Assembly (NCBI RefSeq): GCF_041435215.1
Contig: NZ_CP108394.1
Location: 6,386,001-6,450,000 of the forward strand
DNA: 64,000 nucleotides
Direction of reading: 5' to 3'
Origin: Streptomyces sp. NBC_01314
GTDB taxonomy: Bacteria > Actinomycetota > Actinomycetes > Streptomycetales > Streptomycetaceae
A program made the position numbers and the translations under genes. A model generated the notes under the pieces. That model worked only from the letters and a program-made list of their open reading frames with translations. It did no database searches and was not told where the DNA came from. Positions 15,751 to 23,976 of this stretch are shown piece after piece (the stretch's first letter is position 1; every line of letters begins with the position of its first letter).

Positions 15751-16913
15751 TGGCTGGCCAGCGCAAGCGCAACCCGAACGGGGCGGGCACGATCACCAAG
15801 CGCAAGGACGGCCGGTATCAGTGCGCCGTCTACGTGCTTCAGCCGGACGGCACCCGCGCCCGCAAGTTCGCCTACGGCAAGACCTGGCAGGAGTGCGACA
15901 CCAAGCGCCGTGAGCTGCTCGCCAAGGTCGACCAGGGCGTGCCCGTGCCGACCCGCTCGGCCAAGCTCTCCGAGTGGCTGCCGTACTGGCTGGACAACGT
16001 GATCAAGCCTCGGCGGAAGCTCAGCACGTACGACAAGTACGAGTCGCACGTCCGGCTCTACCTGGTGCCGCTCCTTGGCTCCAAGCGGCTCGAATCCCTC
16101 GGCGTCGCCGACGTACGCCGCTTCCTCGTCCGCCTGGAGAAGGAGACCACCGCGGCAACGGCCAAGGAGTCGCACCGCGTTCTGCGTTCCGCTCTGTCAT
16201 CCGCCTGCCGCGAGGAGCTGATCACGCGCAACGTTGCCAAGCTCGTCGAGCCGCCCCGCACGGACAACAGGGAGCTGAAGCCCTGGAGCCTGGACGAGAC
16301 GCTCGACTTCCTCGCCGCTTCCCGCAGAGATCCGCTCTACGCGGCCTTCGTGCTCGCCATCGCCATGGGCCTGCGCCGGGGAGAGATCATTGGTCTCCGC
16401 TGGTCTGACCTCGACCTCGAAAACCGCGTCCTCTACGTCCGTCAGCAGACCCAGCGGCGCCGCGGCGTCCTGTACGACGATGACCCCAAGAGCCGCCGCC
16501 GACGCGTCGTCCCTCTGCCCGCCCTCTGCATTGCCCCGCTGCGCTGGCACCGCATGCGGCAGTCCGCCGCTCGTGCAAAGGCGGGGGAGCAGTGGCACGA
16601 GTCGAGCTACGTCTTCACCACCCGTACCGGCCGCCAGGTCGAGCCTCGGAACGTCTACCGCTCCTTCACCCGCGTCGCAGAGTCCGCCGGCCTTCGCGTC
16701 ATCCGGCTCCATGACGCTCGCCACGGCACCGCCACGCTCCTCACGGCTGCCGGAGTCGCGCCCCGGGTCGTGATGGAGATCCTCGGGCACAGTCAGATCA
16801 GCATCACCATGGACGTGTACACGCACGTCGTGCAGGACACTCAGCGCGAGGCGATCAGCCACATGGACCGGCTGCTCAAGAGGCGGCCGGTTGCGAGTGA
16901 CCGTCCTCGTTGA
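15750..16913 (+). CDS. int: AICE tyrosine integrase
   Basis: Encodes 387 residues. An N-terminal arm-binding domain (NGAGTITKRKDGRYQCAVYV) is followed by a SAM-like core-binding domain (~70-165) and the catalytic domain. Catalytic residues visible: Arg209 (MGLRRGE), Lys247, His321 and Arg324 (LHDARHG), His347 (LGHSQ) and Tyr357 (VYTHV); all are intact. The gene ends 59 bp from the attachment core, with paired GATGTCA arm-type repeats at its stop codon. It integrates the element into the 3' end of tRNA-Arg(CCT). Confidence 0.93.
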   Translation: MAGQRKRNPNGAGTITKRKDGRYQCAVYVLQPDGTRARKFAYGKTWQECDTKRRELLAKVDQGVPVPTRSAKLSEWLPYWLDNVIKPRRKLSTYDKYESHVRLYLVPLLGSKRLESLGVADVRRFLVRLEKETTAATAKESHRVLRSALSSACREELITRNVAKLVEPPRTDNRELKPWSLDETLDFLAASRRDPLYAAFVLAIAMGLRRGEIIGLRWSDLDLENRVLYVRQQTQRRRGVLYDDDPKSRRRRVVPLPALCIAPLRWHRMRQSAARAKAGEQWHESSYVFTTRTGRQVEPRNVYRSFTRVAESAGLRVIRLHDARHGTATLLTAAGVAPRVVMEILGHSQISITMDVYTHVVQDTQREAISHMDRLLKRRPVASDRPR

Positions 16914-16931
16914 TGTCAGAAGTGGATGTCA
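16912..16931 (+). promoter_or_regulatory. Paired GATGTCA repeats, putative arm-type sites (right)
   Basis: GATGTCA at 16912-16918 (overlapping the int stop) and 16925-16931, 13 bp apart, in the same context as the pair at 422-441. Lying 41 bp from the core, they fit integrase or Xis arm sites and show that both element ends belong to one unit. Confidence 0.55.
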
Positions 16932-16965
16932 AAGGCCCCGGACCATGATCGGTCCGGGGCCTTTT
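16932..16965 (+). terminator. Rho-independent terminator after int
   Basis: AAGGCCCCGGACC (16932-16944) pairs perfectly with GGTCCGGGGCCTT (16951-16963) around ATGATC, followed by TT. It ends the xis-int transcript, and read on the other strand it would end a tRNA transcript from the restored gene. Confidence 0.8.
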
Positions 16966-16971
16966 GGCTGG

Positions 16972-17013
16972 TGCCCCCGGCAGGATTCGAACCTGCGACA
17001 CCCGCTTTAGGAG
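16972..17013 (-). other. Shared attachment site between AICE and prophage
   Basis: Identical over 42 bases to 293-334. The flank on the right (ACTGGCGCTGG...) cannot pair as the tRNA 5' half, so it is prophage sequence, not the tRNA. The integrase genes of the two elements end 59 bp (AICE) and 31 bp (prophage) from this core, on opposite sides. The intact tRNA-Arg(CCT) gene is predicted at the far end of the prophage. Confidence 0.88.
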
Positions 17014-17043
17014 ACTGGCGCTGGAACATCCTGCCCGCGTCCG

Positions 17044-18420
17044 TCACATGGCCTCTGACCTGTCACGATACCCGCGCCGCCCGTTCCGCCATTCCTCCAT
17101 GGAGATCGTTTGGGCGGTTTTTGGGAGATCAACTTCGGCAGTCCGTTTCACCAGGTTCGCCCGGCCCCACAGCGTCTCCCAGCCCAGGTTGCCCATCGCC
17201 CTCCAGAAGATCTCCTCCATGCCGTCGAGGCGCTCCTGCCGCATGTCCGGCGTCGGGTGCTGGTACACGCCCTTGATGCCGGGCCGCTTGTGGCCGGCCT
17301 GCTCGAAGGCGAGCGCGGCCCGGACGCCGATCTGGTCCTGAAGCGAGTCGTGCAGGTGCCGCAGACTCCGCATCGTCAGCCCCGACGCGAGCGGCTTCCA
17401 CTCCTCCCGGTACGAGGCGCCCTGCCGCTTCATGCGCTCGGGCCGGCCGTCGGCTGCGGGGCGCAGGTACTGCTTGCCCCAGTTGTTGCGACGCCACCAC
17501 GTCCCGTTGGACGTACACAACACCCAGTCGTACGGCCAGTCTTGGAGGTGGTACTGCCACAGCCGGGCCAGGAACGGCGGCAGGTCCAGGTCGCGGACGC
17601 GGTATCGGTTCTTCAGTGGCTCGAGCCGCATGACGGTGCCGAGCTTCTTGCCGTCGACGTCGCGGTCCTCGTACTCCGCGACCTCCTGGACCAGGCGCAG
17701 GACCGGGCACTCCCACACGCTGTTCCCCCAGACCTCGCTACGGGTGAGCAGGCAGTGCTGCCGCTGGAGTCCGATCCCCTCGCCCCAGTTGGCCCCCGTG
17801 AACATCGTGGTGATCACGTGCAGCCCCTTGGCCGGCCCCAGGCGGTCGGCGACCCGGAGGACCGCCTCGGGGGAGTGGAGCTTCTTCTTGGCGCTGCCGC
17901 TCACGGGGGCGACGGCTGGAGTGTGGTCCACCGGCTTGGTGCGCTTGCGCCCGAAGACCGGATTCAGCGGCAGCCAGCGCGCGTCGACGGCGCCCGTGAG
18001 AATGGTCGACAGCAGCGACACACAGTGCCCCTTGGTGACGTCGTCACAGAGCAGGGCCATCTGCCAGGAGTCGACGTCGAACCAGGTGATCGAGATCAGC
18101 GGCGCGTGCTCCCACGTCGGCAGGATGTACTTGTCCAGGAGGTCCCACCGGGTGTCCATGGTGCGGCCGCGCTTGGGGCGTTCGGCCATGTACTTCCTCG
18201 CGAACCTCCCGAAGGGGGAGCGGTACAGGTCCGGATCGATCCAGGTGCCTTCCCTGATCTTCCGTTCCTGCTCTTCACCCCACTCCTCAGCCTTGCTCTT
18301 GACCGGGAACCCCGGCTCACTGCCGACGCTGCCATCGGGCTTCTTGTATCGCGCCCTCCACGTGAACTGCTTCGTCTGCTTGCCATCGCGGACCTTGTAG
18401 ACCTTTTGTGCGTAGGCCAT
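17044..18420 (-). CDS. Prophage tyrosine integrase with Arg-to-Asn change at catalytic Arg I
   Basis: Encodes 458 residues; ATG with GGGGGAGAGAC upstream. It has the usual N-terminal fold of actinophage integrases (WRARYKKPDGSVGSEPGFPVKSKAEEW) and a catalytic domain with Lys270, Arg354-His355 (LRHLH), His377 (AGHKRPGIKGVY) and Tyr386. At box I the usual TGxRWGE reads TGANWGE, so Asn211 (codon AAC) replaces the first catalytic Arg. The gene ends 31 bp from the attachment core. Either the enzyme is impaired, or a nearby Arg compensates; Arg220 follows in GLQRQH. Confidence 0.85.
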   Translation of the reverse strand: MAYAQKVYKVRDGKQTKQFTWRARYKKPDGSVGSEPGFPVKSKAEEWGEEQERKIREGTWIDPDLYRSPFGRFARKYMAERPKRGRTMDTRWDLLDKYILPTWEHAPLISITWFDVDSWQMALLCDDVTKGHCVSLLSTILTGAVDARWLPLNPVFGRKRTKPVDHTPAVAPVSGSAKKKLHSPEAVLRVADRLGPAKGLHVITTMFTGANWGEGIGLQRQHCLLTRSEVWGNSVWECPVLRLVQEVAEYEDRDVDGKKLGTVMRLEPLKNRYRVRDLDLPPFLARLWQYHLQDWPYDWVLCTSNGTWWRRNNWGKQYLRPAADGRPERMKRQGASYREEWKPLASGLTMRSLRHLHDSLQDQIGVRAALAFEQAGHKRPGIKGVYQHPTPDMRQERLDGMEEIFWRAMGNLGWETLWGRANLVKRTAEVDLPKTAQTISMEEWRNGRRGYRDRSEAM

Positions 18421-18454
18421 GTCTCTCCCCCGCCGCGCGCGCCGAAGGCCGGCC

Positions 18455-18859
18455 TCAGACGGCGTGGAGGTGGCGGGGGTGGCGCGCGTGGCAGCGTTCC
18501 CAGTCCGGTGATCTCTCGGACTGCTGACGGGTGATGGACGTGGCGCCGCGCTCGCTGATCAGGCCGTGCCGCACGAAGTACGCGATGCGAGTCGGACGGT
18601 CGTCAACCACGATGGGGACGCCGTCCGGCATGTCCGTGCGCAGATCCATAGTGACCGGGATCCGCGGTCCGCGAGGTGTCTCCGGTGCGCGGGGCATCCA
18701 CCTGCGTGCCTGTTCTGTCAGGGCCTCCGCGAAGAGCGAGGCCCCCTCTTTGGTGATGTCGTCGTCGTGGAAGTGGAAGACACACCCGGTGTCGTCATCT
18801 TCGATGTACGGCTGGAAGTACTCCCCAGACCGACGCTCCACTCCGATAACGCGCTGCAT
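18455..18859 (-). CDS. Hypothetical prophage protein next to int
   Basis: About 134 residues. The ATG at 18859 (MQRVIGVERRSGEYFQPY) was preferred over longer options up to 19042 because GGGGAAT precedes it and the upstream frame is poor. Acidic middle (DDDTGCVFHFHDDDITKEGASLFAEAL) and basic C-terminus (RHPRHLHAV). It lies between integrase and repressor, all on the minus strand, as lysogeny-module genes do. No domain recognised. Confidence 0.6.
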   Translation of the reverse strand: MQRVIGVERRSGEYFQPYIEDDDTGCVFHFHDDDITKEGASLFAEALTEQARRWMPRAPETPRGPRIPVTMDLRTDMPDGVPIVVDDRPTRIAYFVRHGLISERGATSITRQQSERSPDWERCHARHPRHLHAV

Positions 18860-18956
18860 GATTCCCCGATCCGCCGAGTGGTGCCCCCCTCTCGGTGACG
18901 GTCCGTGCATGCAACCATACTTACTGGAGTTGCGCGAGTGTCCTGCGCAAACTCCA

Positions 18957-19469
18957 CTAAGGATCTGCAACCTCCCCTGATTCCGCCGCGAGTCCCTGCA
19001 GGTGCCGACGAGCCCGCCGGTAGCGGGCTGCGATCCGTTCAATCTCCTCTGGCGTAGCGCCTTTTCGGCCTTGCAGGACGACGATGATGTGCCCGTCCTC
19101 GTCGTCGGGTCCCAGATTGATGACCTGTGAGCCGAGTGTCTCGCCCGCTCTGAGTTCGTACTCGACTTCCGGCGTCAGGCCCAGCTCGGACGAAGAAGCC
19201 TCGCTCGGCGGAGGGCTGCTCGATACGGCTTCGTCGAGCACCGGTCCGCCGGCCATGACGCGGTCCTCGGCGCCCTCGGGCCAGCCGAGAAGCCGCGCGT
19301 ACTTCCGCACGGTGGAGTTGATCCGGGTGAACTTGCCGTGCTCGATGTTCTGGATCGTGGTTCGGCTCACGCCGAGCGTCTCGCCGGCGTCGCCCTGCTT
19401 GAGCCTTGGGCGTCGGCTTTCACGCGCTCTCTGAAGCTCGGAGCCAAGCCGCTTGGAGTCGGGGTCCAT
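18957..19469 (-). CDS. XRE-family repressor-like regulator
   Basis: Encodes 170 residues, ATG with GGGGA upstream. An N-terminal Cro/C1 helix-turn-helix (residues ~8-62: LGSELQRARESRRPRLKQGDAGETLGVSRTTIQNIEHGKFTRI) is followed by a Ser/Pro linker and a C-terminal region (PEVEYELRAGETLGSQVINLG...EEIERIAARYRRARRHLQGL). It is transcribed away from the 19675 HTH gene across a 205-base intergenic region, the usual layout of a temperate-phage immunity switch. It is the best candidate for the prophage repressor. Confidence 0.8.
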   Translation of the reverse strand: MDPDSKRLGSELQRARESRRPRLKQGDAGETLGVSRTTIQNIEHGKFTRINSTVRKYARLLGWPEGAEDRVMAGGPVLDEAVSSSPPPSEASSSELGLTPEVEYELRAGETLGSQVINLGPDDEDGHIIVVLQGRKGATPEEIERIAARYRRARRHLQGLAAESGEVADP

Positions 19470-19674
19470 GGGTCCCCATCATGCCGCATCGGGTTGCATG
19501 CGCGTAGCCCAGATTCGGCGCTTTGACCTGGGCATTAATGAGCATTTTGAGCCGGTTGGGTTGCACCACAGAGGCCCCACGAGTCACGCAATCTGAGCTT
19601 CAGGCCAAGATTTTCGAGCTTGAATGTAGTCAGAGTGCTTGCGTACGTAGCGAGATTGCACCTAGATTCTTGGC
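19470..19674. promoter_or_regulatory. Immunity-switch intergenic region with rightward promoter
   Basis: A possible rightward promoter is TTGCGT (19639-19644), 18-bp spacer, TAGATT (19663-19668); transcription would begin about at the GTG at 19675, so the cro-like mRNA may be leaderless. GGGTTGCA occurs twice in direct orientation (near 19490 and 19558) and may be an operator. The region is AT-richer than its neighbours. Confidence 0.5.
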
Positions 19675-19878
19675 GTGAAGCCCAACGGACCTGTCATCAG
19701 AGCCATACGTAAGGCGAGGAAAGTGAGCCTTCGTTGGCTCCAGGACGAGACGGGCCTGGATCGGGGCTACCTCTCCCGCATGGAGCGAGGCCTCATCCAG
19801 GAGTCCGGTGACCAGCAGGTCGAACGGGTTGCCACCGCGTTGAACGTCCCCCCTGACGTGATCACCCAAGAGGAGTAG
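19675..19878 (+). CDS. Cro-like HTH protein
   Basis: Encodes 67 residues from GTG. It is a compact Cro/C1 helix-turn-helix (PVIRAIRKARKVSLRWLQDETGLDRGYLSRMERGLIQESGDQQVERVATALNVP) with little else. Divergent from the repressor gene, and first gene of the long rightward early operon. This is the position and size of a Cro-type antirepressor/repressor. No Shine-Dalgarno is seen, consistent with a leaderless message. Confidence 0.75.
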   Translation: MKPNGPVIRAIRKARKVSLRWLQDETGLDRGYLSRMERGLIQESGDQQVERVATALNVPPDVITQEE

Positions 19879-19880
19879 CC

Positions 19881-20156
19881 GTGACCGGGAAGGCCACGAC
19901 CCTGACCCCCACCGGGCCCGCCCAGCACATGCAGGACCGAGCTGAGTTCGAGGCCGAATTCCACCGCTGGACCTTGGAAGAGGTCATCGCGAAGCAGCTC
20001 CTGCCGTACAAGAGCCGCCGCGTACTTCGGGACAAGTGCTACCGGCGCGAGGTCTACCACCACCTCGACGGCGGCCGGATCACCTTCACCGTCGACGACC
20101 TCCGCCTGGAGAACGCCAGGACAGCGGTCGTGCCGTTCGAGAAGCGCGCCGTCTGA
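19881..20156 (+). CDS. Winged-HTH, excisionase-like small protein
   Basis: Encodes 91 residues, GTG start two bases after the cro-like stop. The segment WTLEEVIAKQLLPYKSRRVLRDKCYRREVYHH ... GGRITFTVDDL resembles the helix-turn-wing fold of MerR-type excisionases. It may control excision or early transcription in the prophage. The fold is inferred from pattern only. Confidence 0.65.
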   Translation: MTGKATTLTPTGPAQHMQDRAEFEAEFHRWTLEEVIAKQLLPYKSRRVLRDKCYRREVYHHLDGGRITFTVDDLRLENARTAVVPFEKRAV

Positions 20157-20229
20157 CGACATGAGGGGCCGCGCGGACCATGCCCGGTCCCCACGACCCC
20201 GCTCACAACGAGCACCTCACCACTGAGAA

Positions 20230-20871
20230 ATGAGGCTCAACGTGCAGGCTACCCAGCCCACCACGCCCATCGCATCACCCGAGGTAAGAACCCCGGACGC
20301 GCAGCGCCTGGCGTTCCAGCACGCGCAAATGGTCTCCGGCGACATCGTCAACCGGCTCGCCGTGCTGCCGTTCGCCGTCGAGACGCACGAGGACTTCCCT
20401 TCCGGCTGGCGCATTCATCTGAAGTTCCGCTCGTCCCAGACGGCAGGCCTGCTCGACTTCGCCCGCCTCGTCGGCGTCCCGGTCACCGAAGCGGTCACCG
20501 AGTTCGGTACGCACGTCGAGTGCCTGACTCGCATGGGTGACGTCGAGCTCCGTGCCAGCGCCCTGCTCTCGCACGATGAAGCTGACGCCCTCAAGGAGCA
20601 GTCGCCGACGGTCTGCCTGATCGACGGGCAGGGCGGCCTCCTGTCCTGGCCGACCAGTCCCGACGCGGAGTCCGCGCCGGTGCCGCTCGGCGAGAGCCCC
20701 GTCGCCCAGGACCAGGCCGACCAGGTCGAGAGGTACGACCAGTCCCTCACCCGGTACGTCGCCTCGCTCGGCGGGAGCGTCGTCGGCCATGTCCCCGCCG
20801 CCGAGACCGACGACGGCCCGAGCACGATCTCCTTTGCCCCCGTCAGCCCGGCCGCCGGCGGTGAGCAGTGA
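20230..20871 (+). CDS. Hypothetical phage early protein
   Basis: Encodes 213 residues; ATG at 20230, though GTG at 20242 has a better placed GAGG. The protein has a mixed alpha/beta central region (VETHEDFPSGWRIHLKFRSSQTAGLLDFARLVGVP) and a long acidic C-terminus. The stop overlaps the next start (GTGA). No domain recognised. Confidence 0.65.
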   Translation: MRLNVQATQPTTPIASPEVRTPDAQRLAFQHAQMVSGDIVNRLAVLPFAVETHEDFPSGWRIHLKFRSSQTAGLLDFARLVGVPVTEAVTEFGTHVECLTRMGDVELRASALLSHDEADALKEQSPTVCLIDGQGGLLSWPTSPDAESAPVPLGESPVAQDQADQVERYDQSLTRYVASLGGSVVGHVPAAETDDGPSTISFAPVSPAAGGEQ

Positions 20872-21449
20872 GCCGTCACCTGCAGCACCTGCTGCACTCC
20901 CGCCTCGACACCGCGGCCGCCGTCCTCGACCTGCCGCTCACCCGCGACCACCTTGAGCGCCTGGCTGTCGAGCTCACTCCGGCCGTCAAGGCGCTGCTCC
21001 TCGAGGCCGACGACCGCGCCGCCGAACACGAGCCCGTCGAGTACACGTTGACCGAGCAGGCCGCCCCCGCCGACCGCCACGTCACCGAGTACAACGGCTG
21101 CCGCTCCTCCATCCACCCCGAGGTGGACGAGGATGCCCCGGCCGCACTCCTCGCTCTCGAGTGGCGCGGCATGCAGCCGGACATCACCTCCACCGACGTA
21201 CCCACCCGCACCCACCTGACCATCACCGTCCGGCCGCAGTCGCTGCGCGCGTGGGACTGGTGGCTGAACAAGGCCGGCGTCGCCGTGGATTCGACCCGGA
21301 GACACGGCCAGCTGATCACCGGCACCGGCTACTACGGCGAGATCACCGTGTACCTGCGCGGCGAGAACGTCGGCCAGCTCCTGGACGACCAGGTCGTCAC
21401 CGCCTCCGCGACCCGCCTGACCCAGTTCATCGGCGGACACCCGTGGTGA
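20868..21449 (+). CDS. Hypothetical phage early protein
   Basis: Encodes 193 residues, GTG start overlapping the previous stop. N-terminal helices (HLQHLLHSRLDTAAAVLDLPLTRDHLERL) precede a beta-rich half with THLTITVRPQSLRAWDWWLNKAGV. It overlaps the following gene by four bases. Function unknown. Confidence 0.65.
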   Translation: MSRHLQHLLHSRLDTAAAVLDLPLTRDHLERLAVELTPAVKALLLEADDRAAEHEPVEYTLTEQAAPADRHVTEYNGCRSSIHPEVDEDAPAALLALEWRGMQPDITSTDVPTRTHLTITVRPQSLRAWDWWLNKAGVAVDSTRRHGQLITGTGYYGEITVYLRGENVGQLLDDQVVTASATRLTQFIGGHPW

Positions 21450-21712
21450 CCGGCAACGGGCCCGCCTTATGGCTCGTCATCACCAGCACCGCGACCGGCA
21501 CCGGCCTCGTGCTCTGGCTCCTCAAGCTCCTCATCGACGCCGCCAGCGACGAGCCCAGCCGCGCGCCCGCCGCGCCGGTCCCTGCCCCGCCGCTCTGGCA
21601 GCCCTTCCCCGCCCCGCACGCCCACACCACCGCGTGCACCGGCGAAACCCTCCACCTCACCACCGTCCAAGCCTCCCGCGCACGCCACGCCAAGCCGAGG
21701 ACCGCCTCGTGA
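21446..21712 (+). CDS. Small single-span membrane protein
   Basis: Encodes 88 residues from the GTG that overlaps the previous TGA. The hydrophobic segment ALWLVITSTATGTGLVLWLLKLLI is near the N-terminus and a Pro/Ala/His-rich tail follows. Possibly a superinfection-exclusion or other envelope protein; this is only a guess from topology. Confidence 0.55.
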   Translation: MTGNGPALWLVITSTATGTGLVLWLLKLLIDAASDEPSRAPAAPVPAPPLWQPFPAPHAHTTACTGETLHLTTVQASRARHAKPRTAS

Positions 21713-22356
21713 TCGAGCACACCTACTTCGGGTGGACCCAGCTCAGCCACACCGAGAGCTGCGCCACCCCTACCTGGGACATCGACGTCCGCCACGACAC
21801 CGGCATCCGCCCGCACGCCGACCGGGCCGTCACCCACGGCTGCCCGGACCAGCACTGCACGCACGACAGCGACTTCGGCCGGGTCACCGTCCGCGTCATC
21901 TGCCGCGGCTGCGACACCGCGCACGTCATCACCGGCGAGAGCCTCGCCCGCACGGTCACCACCACCGACGCCCTCGGCTACGGCCAGGCCCCGCGCCAGA
22001 TCGCCGGCCTCTACCTGTGGCCCGGACGCCCCGTCCTCCACGGATGGGGCCCCGGCGCCTCCGGCCTGGACGACCAGCCGCACGAGTACCTCGTCACCAC
22101 CGCGCTGGTCGACCGCCTCACCCCCGGCGACTGCGTCGGCGCGATCGGCCGCCACCGCACCGCCGGCGGCCACCCCCGCTGGTGGGCCGGAGCCGTACAG
22201 GTCCCGCCGCCCCTGCGTGTCCTGCCCGAGCCCGGCGAGTACCGCCTCGCCTGGGCCCACCGCACCAGCGACCACACCAACCCCGAGACGGCCGCCGCCT
22301 GGATCGCGGACGCCATCGACCCCGCCCAGCAGAAGCCCCTGGTGGTAGCCGTATGA
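21709..22356 (+). CDS. Hypothetical phage protein, Cys/His-rich
   Basis: Encodes 215 residues from GTG 21709 (overlap with previous stop). It has spaced CxxC-like pairs and His (SCATPTWDIDVRHD, HGCPDQHCTHD, VICRGCDTAH) that could bind zinc, then a GWGPGASGLDDQPHEYLVTTALVDRL region. Translationally coupled to the next gene. Function unknown. Confidence 0.6.
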   Translation: MIEHTYFGWTQLSHTESCATPTWDIDVRHDTGIRPHADRAVTHGCPDQHCTHDSDFGRVTVRVICRGCDTAHVITGESLARTVTTTDALGYGQAPRQIAGLYLWPGRPVLHGWGPGASGLDDQPHEYLVTTALVDRLTPGDCVGAIGRHRTAGGHPRWWAGAVQVPPPLRVLPEPGEYRLAWAHRTSDHTNPETAAAWIADAIDPAQQKPLVVAV

Positions 22357-23174
22357 ACCTCATCGATCTCGCCCTCACCACCTACACCGAGTACCTGGGC
22401 GCCGCCGAGGACGTGGCCGCCGAGCAGGCCGAGCAGCTGCGCGACACCTTCCTGTCCGCCGCCCGCGCGACCGCCTCCGCCCGCCTGGGCTCCGCCGCCG
22501 ACCAGCTCGAGTGGACCTACACCCCGCACGGCGGCCAGCCGAAGAACACAGAGCAGGCCACCGCCCCGCTCACCCAGCGGCGGCCGGAGTACCTGCGCTA
22601 CCAGTACGACCACGACGCCGAGGACACCTCGTTCGCACTGGTCCAGCCCTGCAGCGCATGCGGGCACGACCGCATCAGCGAGATCCCCGGCCTGACCCGG
22701 CTCGGCGAACTCCTCCACCACGACCACCACCCGGCCGACGAGGAGGACCAGGCGCCGAAGGAGGAGCCTGGCCCGCTAACCGCGGTCCAGGTGCTGGAGA
22801 CCCGTGTCGCGGTCATGGCCGGACTTGCCCGGCGCCTGCGTGCCAAGCACCCGGACGCCGACGTCACCGTCTCGCACACCGTGCTCATCGCCCACAGCCA
22901 CGGCGGCGCCACCGGCACCCTGAACCTTGCGGTAGCCGACGTGAACGCGGTCCGCGCGGTTGCGGCCGCACTCGGCGCCGAGGTGACCACCAGGATGACC
23001 GAGCACGGCGCCCCGTACCCGGCCGTCATCGAATACGCCCAGGCCAACGCCATGGTCGACGGCATCGAGGTCGAACTCACCGCCTACCGGACGCTTACCG
23101 ACGACGAGGCCGCCGCCTGGCGCGCCCAGCAGAACCAGGCCACCGAGCCCGACGCCGACGGCGGTGACGTCTGA
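22353..23174 (+). CDS. Hypothetical phage protein
   Basis: Encodes 273 residues (ATG overlapping the previous stop). N-terminal helical region MNLIDLALTTYTEYLGAAEDVAAEQAEQL, a CSACGHD pair in the middle, then a repeat-like alpha/beta C-terminus (GGATGTLNLAVADVNAVRAVAAALGAEVTTRM). Similar proteins are common in streptomycete phages, without a known role. Confidence 0.65.
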   Translation: MNLIDLALTTYTEYLGAAEDVAAEQAEQLRDTFLSAARATASARLGSAADQLEWTYTPHGGQPKNTEQATAPLTQRRPEYLRYQYDHDAEDTSFALVQPCSACGHDRISEIPGLTRLGELLHHDHHPADEEDQAPKEEPGPLTAVQVLETRVAVMAGLARRLRAKHPDADVTVSHTVLIAHSHGGATGTLNLAVADVNAVRAVAAALGAEVTTRMTEHGAPYPAVIEYAQANAMVDGIEVELTAYRTLTDDEAAAWRAQQNQATEPDADGGDV

Positions 23175-23392
23175 TGCGGGCCCGCTCCCAGCGGCCCCAG
23201 CTGCCCGAGACCAGCGCCGCCCAGCGCAAGGCCAATCTCGCCTGGAACAAGGGACTCACGGGCGCCAGCCGTACGGCCGACGACATCCCGCTCTTCCACA
23301 CCTGCGCCGTCCCCGGCTGCGGCCGGTGCGCGGCGATCGACCGCGCCCGCGCAGACCTCCGCACCAACGGCCACGAAGGCGGTGTCAGATGA
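23174..23392 (+). CDS. Small Cys-containing phage protein
   Basis: Encodes 72 basic residues. A CAVPGCGRCAAIDRAR cluster may bind a metal. It starts at the base where the previous stop ends (TGATG) and overlaps the next by four bases. Function unknown. Confidence 0.5.
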   Translation: MRARSQRPQLPETSAAQRKANLAWNKGLTGASRTADDIPLFHTCAVPGCGRCAAIDRARADLRTNGHEGGVR

Positions 23393-23976
23393 CTGACCGC
23401 CTCGACATCATCGCCGCTGCCCTGCGTGCCCCGAAGACCGCCCGGCCGTACGTCGGGCACGAGATGCGCGGTCCGATGCTCATGCTGACCGGCGCCAACT
23501 CGGACCTGATCTGGTCGGCGACTATCCCGCAGGTCGCCGAGGCCATCGACCAGGCCTTGCAGGAGCAGGAGCGCGAGGAGAAGGGCATCCCGGCCGCCGG
23601 CGCACAGCCGACCGCCGGGACGACGTCCACTCCTCAGGTGTGCTCGTACGGCAGGCCTGCCGATCACGGGAGGATCGCCGCCGACTTGCGCGCCCGGGCG
23701 GGCCAGTGGGGGACGGTCGGCGTCTACCGGTCGCTCGCCACCGCCCGCAGCGTCAGGTCCCAAATCCGCCTGGCGGCCGGGAACTACAGCGCATACGGAC
23801 CGACCGGCTCTTTCGAAACCCGCACCGACACCGTCCCCGACGGCACCCGTGTCGAGGCCCGCTACACCGGCGACAGCGCCCACCACGCCGAGCCCGCCCC
23901 CGCCGCACCGTCCGCCACCGGCGACGACGCGGCATGGGCCGACGCTCTGGCCGGACTGGACCAGGGGGCGGAATGA
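23389..23976 (+). CDS. Hypothetical phage protein
   Basis: Encodes 195 residues from ATG 23389. The N-terminus TDRLDIIAAALRAPKTARPYVGHEM and a middle segment VGVYRSLATARSVRSQIRLAAGNYSAYGP (similar to a short basic DNA- or RNA-contacting strand-helix) stand out. The function is unknown. It overlaps both neighbours by four bases. Confidence 0.6.
   Translation: MTDRLDIIAAALRAPKTARPYVGHEMRGPMLMLTGANSDLIWSATIPQVAEAIDQALQEQEREEKGIPAAGAQPTAGTTSTPQVCSYGRPADHGRIAADLRARAGQWGTVGVYRSLATARSVRSQIRLAAGNYSAYGPTGSFETRTDTVPDGTRVEARYTGDSAHHAEPAPAAPSATGDDAAWADALAGLDQGAE

Larger units (their letters stand above)
293..17013. mobile_element. AICE integrated at tRNA-Arg(CCT), with conflict-system cargo
   Basis: Bounded by identical 42-bp cores and matched arm-type repeats. 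The core backbone (int-xis-rep-spd-traB-gntR-pif, 9.0-16.9 kb) matches the pSAM2/SLP1 type of element, which transfers double-stranded DNA with one translocase. The left 8 kb is accessory: two hypotheticals, an NLR/membrane protein pair and an EACC1/caspase pair. Confidence 0.88.
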
